This document shows, in pieces, positions 1 through 6,092 of a stretch of DNA of 9,065 nt. The translations under genes were made by a program, and so were the position numbers. How positions within the stretch are numbered: position 1 is the stretch's first letter; every line of letters begins with the position of its first letter. Under the pieces are notes generated by a model, which worked only from the letters and a program-made list of their open reading frames with translations, ran no database searches and was not told the origin of the DNA. Where the stretch lies: the NCBI GenBank assembly GCA_030067055.1, contig JASJAL010000101.1:1-9065 (forward strand), given 5' to 3'. This DNA comes from Kiloniellales bacterium (GTDB lineage: Bacteria > Pseudomonadota > Alphaproteobacteria > Kiloniellales > JAKSBE01).

Positions 1-974
1 TCCTTGAAGCCGAGCTGGTTGTTGGCGTCCAGGGTGTCGAAGCCCCGGTCCTGGAGCCAGTAGGCGCGCAGCTTGTTGGTCAAGCCGATGCCCCGGCCCT
101 CCTGAGCCAGGTAGAGGATGATGCCGCCGCCGGCGTCGGCGATGGCCTGGACCGAGGTCCGCAGCTGCTCGCCGCAGTCGCAGCGCAGGCTGCCGAAAAG
201 GTCGCCGGTGAGACAGGCCGAATGGAGCCGGACCAGCACCGGTGTCCGGGTGTCGATCTCGCCGATGACGATCGCGACGTGGTCGATGCCGCTGCTTGCC
301 GCCCGGAAGATGACGAAGCGGGTCTGCTCGCTGTCCGTGAGCGGTACCCGCGCCTCGCCGACGCGGATCAGCTTGCTTGACGTCGCTTCGACGTAGGCCG
401 CCACCTGGGACCGCGTCACCGCGAGGATGTCGCCCAGGGCAACCTGCTTGCTGACTTCGGTCGCGGCCGCGCCGCGCAGCTCCCAGACCAGCACCGCCGG
501 AACCAGGTGCGCTAGCTTGACCAGGGTCAGGCCGGTCTCGGCGCCGCTGGAGGCGACCAGCGCGTCCAGGCCGGAGGCCTCGGCCGGCTGCTTGTCGGGA
601 TCGACGGGCGTCGCGGCCAGTTGGTGCAGCCACTCGCGGGTCCAATGGGACGGCAGCCGCAAGGCGACCGGCCCTCCCTTGCCGTTGTCGAGCCCCAGGG
701 CCTCGGCCCGCTCTGCGCTCAGGATCAGCTCCAGCTGCCCGGCGGAGAGACGCCTCAGTTCCTCCAGGGTTCCGGCCGGACAACACTCGACCGCCACGAT
801 CAGCCAGGACCGCTGACCATCGTTCAGTCGCACCACTCGCCCGCATCGCAGCTCTGACAGCGCTCGATCGACGAAGACCGTATCGGTTTTCCCGTTGATC
901 GCCGCGAAGTCTGTTTCAGACTGCTCTTGGATCGATTGAATGCTGGGTAGGAAAGACTCTTTGTTTGCTCGCAC
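1..974 (-). CDS. ribA: GTP cyclohydrolase II with degenerate RibB-like N-terminal domain (partial, C-terminus outside window)
   Basis: Opens the GTP ring, releasing formate and pyrophosphate to give the first pyrimidine intermediate of riboflavin synthesis; cytoplasmic zinc enzyme. Counting from a GTG at 974, the C-terminal catalytic domain starts near residue 200. It shows the zinc cysteines C254, C265 and C267 ([20 protein letters not shown]), the QEGRGIGL loop and Tyr305 in KLRAYWLQD. All four residues match E. coli RibA C54, C65, C67 and Y105 at a constant offset of 200. Residues about 33-165 resemble a RibB (DHBP synthase) fold by pattern ([25 protein letters not shown]), but the acidic DDEDRENEGD-type active-site motif is replaced by LNDGQRSWL, so this half is probably non-catalytic. 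There is no in-frame ATG near the N-terminus: GTG 974 and TTG 1016 are possible starts, neither with a good Shine-Dalgarno, so the start is uncertain. Divergent from the RibD-like gene. The last 60-70 residues lie beyond the left edge. Confidence 0.93.
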   Translation of the reverse strand, partial: MRANKESFLPSIQSIQEQSETDFAAINGKTDTVFVDRALSELRCGRVVRLNDGQRSWLIVAVECCPAGTLEELRRLSAGQLELILSAERAEALGLDNGKGGPVALRLPSHWTREWLHQLAATPVDPDKQPAEASGLDALVASSGAETGLTLVKLAHLVPAVLVWELRGAAATEVSKQVALGDILAVTRSQVAAYVEATSSKLIRVGEARVPLTDSEQTRFVIFRAASSGIDHVAIVIGEIDTRTPVLVRLHSACLTGDLFGSLRCDCGEQLRTSVQAIADAGGGIILYLAQEGRGIGLTNKLRAYWLQDRGFDTLDANNQLGFK

Positions 975-1055
975 GGCTCTGATGCTACTTTGGTTCAGAT
1001 CTTGAACAAGGGACAAAAGTCTTACAGACCTGTGGCTTTTTTGGCCTGAGATCTT

Positions 1056-1059
1056 GGAG
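1056..1059 (+). promoter_or_regulatory. Shine-Dalgarno (GGAG) fixing a TTG start
   Basis: GGAG lies 7 nt before the TTG at 1067, the only well-placed start codon before the RibD-like domain. The nearby ATG at 1074 is out of frame, and the next in-frame ATG (1139) would remove 24 residues and has no comparable site. Confidence 0.6.
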
Positions 1060-1066
1060 TTCTGCC

Positions 1067-1984
1067 TTGCCTGATGAACAACGAAACAAAGAAATTGTTC
1101 CCGAGGAGGCTTGGCAGCTGATCCTCGCGGTCCGACAAATGGTTCGCAGTGACGGGTTTCCTCTCGACGGCCTCGGCTTGCGCAGCGACCCGACCGGGAC
1201 CGCCAACTTTGTAGCCGCAAACGAAGCAGACGCGCTGCTCGCGGTCAACCGTGATGGCGGTTGGCACAGCTTTGTCCAGCTTTCCGAAGAGGTTAGGCAA
1301 ATCTTCGACCTCTATTTGCCTTTGACGCTGGGCTCCGAGAGCCGCCCCTCGACCCTGGCCCACCTGGGCCAGAGCCTTGACGGCCGCATCGCAACCGAGG
1401 GCGGTGACTCGTATTACGTCACCGGCGCGGCGAACATCCTCCATCTGCATCGCCTGCGCGCGCTGAGCGACGCGGTGATCGTCGGCGCCGGCACGGTCAA
1501 GCACGACGATCCGCAGCTAACCACGCGCCGGGCCCCGGGCGAGAATCCGGTTCGCGTGGTCATCGACACCGAGCGCCGCCTGACCGGTCCCTACAAGGTC
1601 TTCACCGACGGCGCGGCGCCGACCTTGCTGGTCAGCCGCGCCGGTGCCGGCGCCGAGCCGCTTCCGGATCACGTCCGCATCCTGGAGCTCGACGCCGAGG
1701 CGGAGCGGATTCCGCCGCCGGCGATCGTTGCTGCCCTGCGCGCCGAAGGCCTGCACTGCCTCTTCGTCGAGGGCGGCGGGGTCACGGTCTCGCGCTTCCT
1801 CGCCGCCGGGGTGCTGGACCGGCTGCAGGTCGCGGTCGCGCCGCTGATCATCGGCTCCGGCCGGCCGGCCTTCACCCTGCCGGCGGTGGCTCGTCTGGCA
1901 GAGGCGCAGCGGCCGCCTTGCCGCCGCTTCGAGATGGGCGAGGACGTGCTCTTCGACTTCGATCTTCGGGGTCAGAAGGGCTAA
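1067..1984 (+). CDS. RibD C-terminal (pyrimidine/dihydrofolate reductase-like) domain protein without deaminase
   Basis: 305 residues from a TTG start. Residues about 93-300 form a RibD_C / bacterial DHFR-like NADPH-dependent reductase domain: SLDGRIAT (103-110), [13 protein letters not shown] (140-152) and FVEGGG (233-238), all hallmarks of the enzyme that reduces the ribosyl side chain to ribityl in riboflavin synthesis. The N-terminal cytidine-deaminase domain of bifunctional RibD (HxE and PCxxC zinc motifs) is absent. In its place is a roughly 90-residue N-terminal extension that I do not recognise ([16 protein letters not shown] onward). The likely role is reduction of a RibA-derived aminopyrimidine or a related ribosyl substrate. 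That is supported by the domain and by the divergent ribA next door, but the exact substrate is inferred. It converges on the methyltransferase gene with only 19 nt between stop codons and no terminator-like hairpin. Confidence 0.85.
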   Translation: MPDEQRNKEIVPEEAWQLILAVRQMVRSDGFPLDGLGLRSDPTGTANFVAANEADALLAVNRDGGWHSFVQLSEEVRQIFDLYLPLTLGSESRPSTLAHLGQSLDGRIATEGGDSYYVTGAANILHLHRLRALSDAVIVGAGTVKHDDPQLTTRRAPGENPVRVVIDTERRLTGPYKVFTDGAAPTLLVSRAGAGAEPLPDHVRILELDAEAERIPPPAIVAALRAEGLHCLFVEGGGVTVSRFLAAGVLDRLQVAVAPLIIGSGRPAFTLPAVARLAEAQRPPCRRFEMGEDVLFDFDLRGQKG

Positions 1985-2003
1985 AGGGCAGCCTTGGTTA
2001 CGC

Positions 2004-2813
2004 TCAGCCCTCGCTCGGATAGGCGAAGAGGTCCTCGTGCCCGACTCGAAGGCGGGCGTCTGACCGGGCCGCGAGGCGGCGGCGGCGGGCGGCCCAGTCT
2101 CGAAGCTCCTCGCCGCGGGCCGGGCCGATCTCCACCGCGGCGGCGAGGAAGCCCTCGAGCAGGGCCAGATGCAGCTCCCGCTCGCCGGCCTCGATGATCC
2201 AGTCGCTGGGCGCGGTCTCGACGCGGTAGCCCTTGGCGATCAGGGCGCGGGCCATGTGCTTGGGGGCCTCGGGGCCGAGCGCCGGGCCGAAGCCCTTGTC
2301 CTCGTTCTGGTGCCGATTGAAGAGCTCACGGATCAATGGGTCCAGGCGCTCCGACGGCCTCACCTCCAGGACTCCGTCGTAAGTCAGGACGAAGAAGACC
2401 GCGCAGCCTGCCGCCCGGCAGACCGCGGCCAGGCGATCGAACCACTCCGCCGAGACCAGGTCCATCAGCGCCGAGGCGGTCACGAGGTCGACCTCGGACA
2501 GGTCCAGGCTATCCAGGTCCTTCGCCAGATCGAGCTTGCGGCAAACGACCTCGACCCCGGACAGGGACTTGCCGGCCTCGGCGGCCAGCGCCAGCAGGCC
2601 CTCGTCGTGATCGACCAGTGTCCAACTCTGTGCCGGCTTCAGATGTGGGGCGAGAAATCGGAGGTTGGATCCAGTCCCGCTACCCAGGTCGAGGATCCGG
2701 ACCTGTTCCTTGTCGGCGCAGAAGGCGGCGAGCCGCTTGGTCAGCTCCGGCGACCGGGCCGCGGCATCGGCAGGCTCGCGCAGTGCCAGCCAGTCGGCGG
2801 AGAAGCCCTTCAC
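2004..2813 (-). CDS. Class I SAM-dependent methyltransferase, last gene of the operon
   Basis: 269 residues. A Rossmann-type SAM-binding domain is clear: motif I ILDLGSGTGSNLRFL (40-54), then TLVDHDEGLL (65-74) with the acidic residue expected to hold the SAM ribose, and a motif-IV-like stretch VDLVTASALMDLVS (108-121). The start is GTG 2813, whose last two bases are shared with the TGA stop of the upstream glycosyltransferase (GTGA overlap), with GGGAAGGA 7 nt before it. The frame stays open well upstream, but that extension runs through the glycosyltransferase gene and has no methyltransferase sequence. The substrate cannot be read from the sequence. Translational coupling to the glycosyltransferase suggests it methylates the product of the same pathway or its sugar. 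The C-terminal 60 residues are Arg/Ala-rich and not diagnostic. Confidence 0.88.
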   Translation of the reverse strand: MKGFSADWLALREPADAAARSPELTKRLAAFCADKEQVRILDLGSGTGSNLRFLAPHLKPAQSWTLVDHDEGLLALAAEAGKSLSGVEVVCRKLDLAKDLDSLDLSEVDLVTASALMDLVSAEWFDRLAAVCRAAGCAVFFVLTYDGVLEVRPSERLDPLIRELFNRHQNEDKGFGPALGPEAPKHMARALIAKGYRVETAPSDWIIEAGERELHLALLEGFLAAAVEIGPARGEELRDWAARRRRLAARSDARLRVGHEDLFAYPSEG

Positions 2814-3871
2814 CGCGTCATCCTTCCCGCTCCGTAGCCGAGCGCCTCGGCGAAGAGTGCGGCGCTGTCCGACCAGCGCCGGAGACCTTCGCGCGCCCTC
2901 TGTGCCGCGGTGCGCAGCTCGGCGTAGGTGGCGGGCTCGGCGAGCAGCCGTCGCAGGGCCTCGGTCAGCGCCGCCTCGTCGCCGGGCGGCACCAGGATCG
3001 AAGCCTCGGCGGGTGCCGCTTCCGGGATGCCGCCGGTCCGAGTCGCCAGGACCGGGATGCCGTGGGCGACCGCTTCGGGGAAGACCATGCCGTAGCCCTC
3101 GTAGTGGGAGGCCAGCACGAAGAGATCGGCGCCATGATAGAGATCTTCCAGCTCCGAGTCGTCGATTTCGCCGAGAAAGGTCACGCGATCGTCCAGACCG
3201 GCTTCGCCGCAAAGGCGGCGCAGGCGCTCGGTCCAGGCCGGCTCCCGCGCCAGGCTGCCGGCGCAGGTCAGCCGCCAGTCCAGGTGCTTGAGCTGTGCCA
3301 GTGCGCCGAGGAGCAGATCGTGGCCCTTGCGCGGCACCAGGTTGGCGACGCAGAGCAAGGCCAGGGTGTCATCGCGCGAGCCCGCGGCCAGGGGCGCCGG
3401 GTCGACCCCGGGCGTCACCGGGGTGATCCGCTCGGCAGGCACGCCGTAGGGCGCCAGGGCCTCGGCAGTGTGGCGGCTGGTGGTGATGACCTGGGAGACC
3501 AGCTTCAGCGCCGCGGTCTCGGATTCGAAGAGCGCCTTCTGGCGCTCGGGCGTGAGGCCGCTCTCGGCGGCCAGGGGATGATGGACCAGGCCGATCAGAT
3601 CGAGGCGGCCGGCCTGGGGCCGCAGCTCCTCGGGCAGGACGCCGAGCGCCAGCCCGTCGATGACCACCCGAGCACCGTCGGGCAGTTCGGCGAAGAGCCT
3701 CGCGGCCTGCTCCCGGATGGCCGTCGAGGGCGTGGGAAAGCCGTCGGGCAGGCTGTGCACGGCGACCTCCAGGCCGCCGTCGCGTAGGCCCTCGATGATC
3801 CGGGCGTCGTAGATGAAGCCGCCGGTCCGGGTCGCCGGATCGCCGGGCAGGACGAAATGGAGCGTCGCCAC
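2810..3871 (-). CDS. Family 4 glycosyltransferase (GT-B fold)
   Basis: 353 residues, full length for a GT4 enzyme that transfers a sugar from a nucleotide-activated donor with retention. The N-terminal GT-B half has a glycine-rich acceptor-side loop (TRTGGFIYD, 14-22). The donor half has VANLVPRKGHDLLLGAL (175-191) with the Arg-Lys pair that contacts donor phosphates, FLGEIDDSELEDLYHGADLF (232-251), and the EX7E signature E258-GYGMVFP-E266 followed by AVAHGIPVLATRTGGIPE. No membrane segment is seen, so it is a cytosolic or peripheral enzyme. The start is GTG 3871 with GGAAGG 4 nt upstream, 21 nt after the PTPS-like stop. It overlaps the downstream methyltransferase by 4 nt. Acceptor and sugar are unknown; a pterin, pyrimidine or lipid acceptor is inferred only from neighbours. 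Confidence 0.92.
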   Translation of the reverse strand: MATLHFVLPGDPATRTGGFIYDARIIEGLRDGGLEVAVHSLPDGFPTPSTAIREQAARLFAELPDGARVVIDGLALGVLPEELRPQAGRLDLIGLVHHPLAAESGLTPERQKALFESETAALKLVSQVITTSRHTAEALAPYGVPAERITPVTPGVDPAPLAAGSRDDTLALLCVANLVPRKGHDLLLGALAQLKHLDWRLTCAGSLAREPAWTERLRRLCGEAGLDDRVTFLGEIDDSELEDLYHGADLFVLASHYEGYGMVFPEAVAHGIPVLATRTGGIPEAAPAEASILVPPGDEAALTEALRRLLAEPATYAELRTAAQRAREGLRRWSDSAALFAEALGYGAGRMTR

Positions 3872-3892
3872 GCCGCCTTCCGGCCCCTCGCC

Positions 3893-4291
3893 CTAGAGCG
3901 CGCCTTCGTAGGCCGCCCAGGCTACGTGGGATTCATGCAAGGTGACCTTGAGCGCGGTCAGCCCGGAGGCGTTCGGCCCCAGGTCGCCGCCGGCGATGGC
4001 GGCGGCCATGCGGTCGAAGATCACCCGGGCCATGAACTCGGTCGTGGTGTTCTGGCCTTCGAACTCTGCAACCTCGTCGAGGTTCTGGAAGTTGAGTGCG
4101 CCGAGGGTCTTGTGCAGCTCCTCGCTGGCCAGGCCGATGTCGACCACAATGCCGTCCGCGTCCAGCTCCTTGCGGCGGAACTCGACGTCGACCACGTAGG
4201 TGGCTCCGTGGAGCTTCTGGGCCGGGCCGAAGACCTCGCCCCGGAAGCTGTGCGCGATCATGAAATGGTCTCTGACGCAGACGCTGTACAT
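3893..4291 (-). CDS. Divergent 6-pyruvoyl-tetrahydropterin synthase / QueD-family (T-fold) protein
   Basis: 132 residues, normal length for the family. The fold signature is recognisable: IAHSF (12-16) with first zinc His14, [13 protein letters not shown] (26-38) with second zinc His28, [11 protein letters not shown] (49-59), and LHESHVAW (118-125) where Glu120 aligns with the conserved substrate-binding glutamate. Several canonical catalytic positions are changed: the HGH zinc motif reads HGA, the cysteine normally four residues before that histidine is Ala24, and the LDHHYLN block carrying the catalytic Asp-His reads LGALNFQN. It is therefore unlikely to be an ordinary PTPS or QueD, and zinc binding may use other residues such as H119 or H122. 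The alignment is by eye. The ATG start has GGGGA 7 nt upstream. Only 3 nt separate it from the dehydrogenase stop, so the two are probably co-translated. Confidence 0.85.
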   Translation of the reverse strand: MYSVCVRDHFMIAHSFRGEVFGPAQKLHGATYVVDVEFRRKELDADGIVVDIGLASEELHKTLGALNFQNLDEVAEFEGQNTTTEFMARVIFDRMAAAIAGGDLGPNASGLTALKVTLHESHVAWAAYEGAL

Positions 4292-4294
4292 TCC

Positions 4295-5272
4295 TCATTC
4301 CCCATAGGTGATCCGGTGACAAAGTACGCCGGCCGGGGCTTGGTATAGCGAGCGCAGGGTCTCTGGCAATGCCCCAAACGCGGACTCGCCGGTAATCAGC
4401 GCGTCGAGCCGCGGCTCGGTCAGCAGGTCCAGGGCCTTGGCCAGGCGCCGTCGATGGTCCCAGCGGGCGCGCCGGGCCGCGGCGACCTGGCCGACCTGGG
4501 ACGACTTGAGCGTGAGGCGCCGGGCGTGGAAATCCTCGCCCAGTGGCAGGGCGACCGCGCGGTCGCCGAACCAGGACATCTCGATCACCGTGGCCTCGAA
4601 GCCGGCGATCTCGAGCGCCGTGACCAGCCCCTCCGGAACGCCGCTGGCATGGAACACCATGTCGCAGTCGGCCGCCGCGGCCGCCGGCGTGGCGAAGGGA
4701 ACGCCGAGCCGCTCGGCGATCTCGGCCTTGTCCGGGTCGATATCGATGAGCTGGACCCGAAGGCCAGGCACTTGCGCCGCCAGGTGAGCGAGCAGGCAGC
4801 CCACCACGCCAGCACCGATGACCGCGACCCGGTCGCCCGGCCGCGGCGCGCCGTCCCAGAGACCGTTGAGCGCGGTTTCCATGTTGGCGCCGAGCACCGC
4901 CCGCCCGGCGGGCAGGCCTTCCGGCAGCGGCAGAGCCATGGCTTCCGGAACGAGGTAGCGGGTCTGGTGCGGGTAGAGGCAGAAGACCTCGCGGCCCTGC
5001 AGCGCCGCCGGGCCCTGCTCGATCAGCCCGACGCTGGCGTAGCCGTACTTGACCGGCCAGGGGAAGTCGCCCTCCTGGAAGGGCGCCCGCATGGCCTTGT
5101 ATTGGCTCGGCGGGACGCCGCCGCCGAAGATCAGGCATTCGGTGCCGCGGCTGATGCCGCTGTAGAGCGTCCGGACCAGGACCTCGCCCTCGCCGGCGGC
5201 CGGCAGATCGGCCGCGCGGATCTCGCCGGTCAGGGCGCCGGTGATCCAGAAAGCCTCGGCGGCAGGTGCCAC
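4295..5272 (-). CDS. MDR-superfamily (zinc-alcohol-dehydrogenase-like) oxidoreductase
   Basis: 325 residues. The N-terminal GroES-like half has VLVRTLYSGISRGTECLIFG (31-50); this SGISRGTE motif is shared with BchC-like and related uncharacterised MDR dehydrogenases. The Rossmann half has RVAVIGAGVVGCLLAHLAAQ (148-167) and LIDIDPDKAEIAERLG (175-190), where Asp177 at the end of the second strand suggests NAD(H) preference. The GHE catalytic motif and the four-cysteine structural zinc loop of classic alcohol dehydrogenases are both missing (KYGYASVG stands where GHE would be). A zinc-dependent alcohol dehydrogenase label would therefore be over-precise; it more likely oxidises or reduces a specific pathway intermediate. 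The start is GTG 5272, 6 nt after the FkbM gene's TGA, with only a weak upstream GGGG. Start confidence is moderate. Confidence 0.88.
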   Translation of the reverse strand: MAPAAEAFWITGALTGEIRAADLPAAGEGEVLVRTLYSGISRGTECLIFGGGVPPSQYKAMRAPFQEGDFPWPVKYGYASVGLIEQGPAALQGREVFCLYPHQTRYLVPEAMALPLPEGLPAGRAVLGANMETALNGLWDGAPRPGDRVAVIGAGVVGCLLAHLAAQVPGLRVQLIDIDPDKAEIAERLGVPFATPAAAAADCDMVFHASGVPEGLVTALEIAGFEATVIEMSWFGDRAVALPLGEDFHARRLTLKSSQVGQVAAARRARWDHRRRLAKALDLLTEPRLDALITGESAFGALPETLRSLYQAPAGVLCHRITYGE

Positions 5273-5278
5273 GGCGGC

Positions 5279-6031
5279 TCAGCCCCGGGCTTTGAGGCGG
5301 CAGTAGACGTCGCCCGAGAGGTCGTCGATGGCCAGGTTGTCGAGCCAGGCACCGAGGGCGCCGGCATCGCTCCACTGGGGCAGCTCGAAGCGCATCTGCT
5401 CGCCCATGGAGACGTTGAACTCGTAGTCGCCCAGGGCCTGAAGGCGCTCGATGCAGGCGAAGGCACCGTCGAGCGCGGCCGGAATGAATTCGAAGGACAG
5501 GCTGGGCAGGGCGGCGCCGAGGCCTTTCAGGACCTCCGGCTCGAAGCCCTCGACGTCGATCTTGCAATAGGCCGGCCGGCCGTGCTGCGCGATCAAGGTG
5601 TCGAGCGTGGTCACCTCGACGGTCACCCGGCCGTCCCAGGAGACCTCGCTGAAGGAGGCGGCGCGCCCGACCGACTTGATCCAGTCGCGCGACAGGGTCG
5701 TCACCGTCGGATAGCGGCTGCTGACATAGAGCTCGGCTTCGCCGGGTGCCGCACCCAGCGCCTTGTCGACCAGGGTCACCTCGGGGTTGTCGCCGTAGAA
5801 CCGATGCAGCAGCCACTGGAAGCGCGGCTGCGGCTCGACCGCGACCACCCGCGCGCCGAGCTTGAGCATGGTCCGGACGTGGTTGCCGACGTGGGCGCCG
5901 ACATCGAAGCAGAGATCGCCAGGGTCGATGAACTGCCGGTAAAAGCTGCAATGGGCCCTGCTGCGCAGCGGGTTTCCGTAATAGATCGAGACCGAACGGG
6001 CGAGCCCGCGTAGCTCGCTGAGGGCGATCAT
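5279..6031 (-). CDS. FkbM-family SAM-dependent methyltransferase
   Basis: 250 residues covering the whole FkbM domain. SAM-binding motif I is LCFDVGAHVGNHVRTMLKLG (40-59), followed by VVAVEPQPRFQWLL (62-75) with the Glu-Pro pair typical of the family, TVEVTTLDTLI (137-147), and the characteristic YCKIDVEGFEPEVLKGL (155-171). FkbM enzymes are usually O-methyltransferases acting on sugar or polyketide hydroxyls, and sit in polysaccharide and secondary-metabolite clusters. The substrate here is not deducible. The ATG start at 6031 has a good purine-rich site (CAGGAG, about 5 nt upstream). It follows the CDP-alcohol transferase/YceI gene by 61 nt, which hold a GC-rich inverted repeat, and runs into the dehydrogenase with a 6-nt gap. 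Confidence 0.93.
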   Translation of the reverse strand: MIALSELRGLARSVSIYYGNPLRSRAHCSFYRQFIDPGDLCFDVGAHVGNHVRTMLKLGARVVAVEPQPRFQWLLHRFYGDNPEVTLVDKALGAAPGEAELYVSSRYPTVTTLSRDWIKSVGRAASFSEVSWDGRVTVEVTTLDTLIAQHGRPAYCKIDVEGFEPEVLKGLGAALPSLSFEFIPAALDGAFACIERLQALGDYEFNVSMGEQMRFELPQWSDAGALGAWLDNLAIDDLSGDVYCRLKARG

Positions 6032-6056
6032 GACGGCTCCTGTCCTCCCAGTCTTG

Positions 6057-6083
6057 GCGCCCGCGCTTCGAGGCGGCGGGCGC
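6057..6083 (-). other. GC-rich inverted repeat between YceI-fusion stop and FkbM start
   Basis: A perfect 8-bp inverted repeat, GCGCCCGC at 6057-6064 and GCGGGCGC at 6076-6083, with an 11-nt loop. It is not followed by a U-rich run in either direction, so it is not a convincing intrinsic terminator. It may act as an mRNA processing or attenuation element that makes downstream expression differ from the first gene, or have no role. Confidence 0.4.
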
Positions 6084-6092
6084 AGCGAAGTC

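Noticed and set aside
2336..3787. Long plus-strand open frame (483 codons) opposite the glycosyltransferase and methyltransferase
   Set aside because: It is Arg/Gly/Pro/Gln-rich with no domain, and is explained by high-GC codon bias antisense to two clear minus-strand genes.
4295..5272. Annotation as BchC (bacteriochlorophyll synthesis)
   Set aside because: Only the SGISRGTE-type motif is shared; no other photosynthesis gene is present and the neighbours point elsewhere.
3933..5951. Long minus-strand open frame (672 codons) spanning PTPS-like, dehydrogenase and FkbM genes in another frame
   Set aside because: Low-complexity Arg/Pro/Gly/Ala translation with no motifs; the three genes in the other frames have diagnostic motifs and proper junctions.
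6057..6083. Intrinsic terminator after the CDP-alcohol transferase/YceI gene
   Set aside because: The stem is good but there is no U-tract on either side, and the operon continues 26 nt later with a good ribosome binding site.
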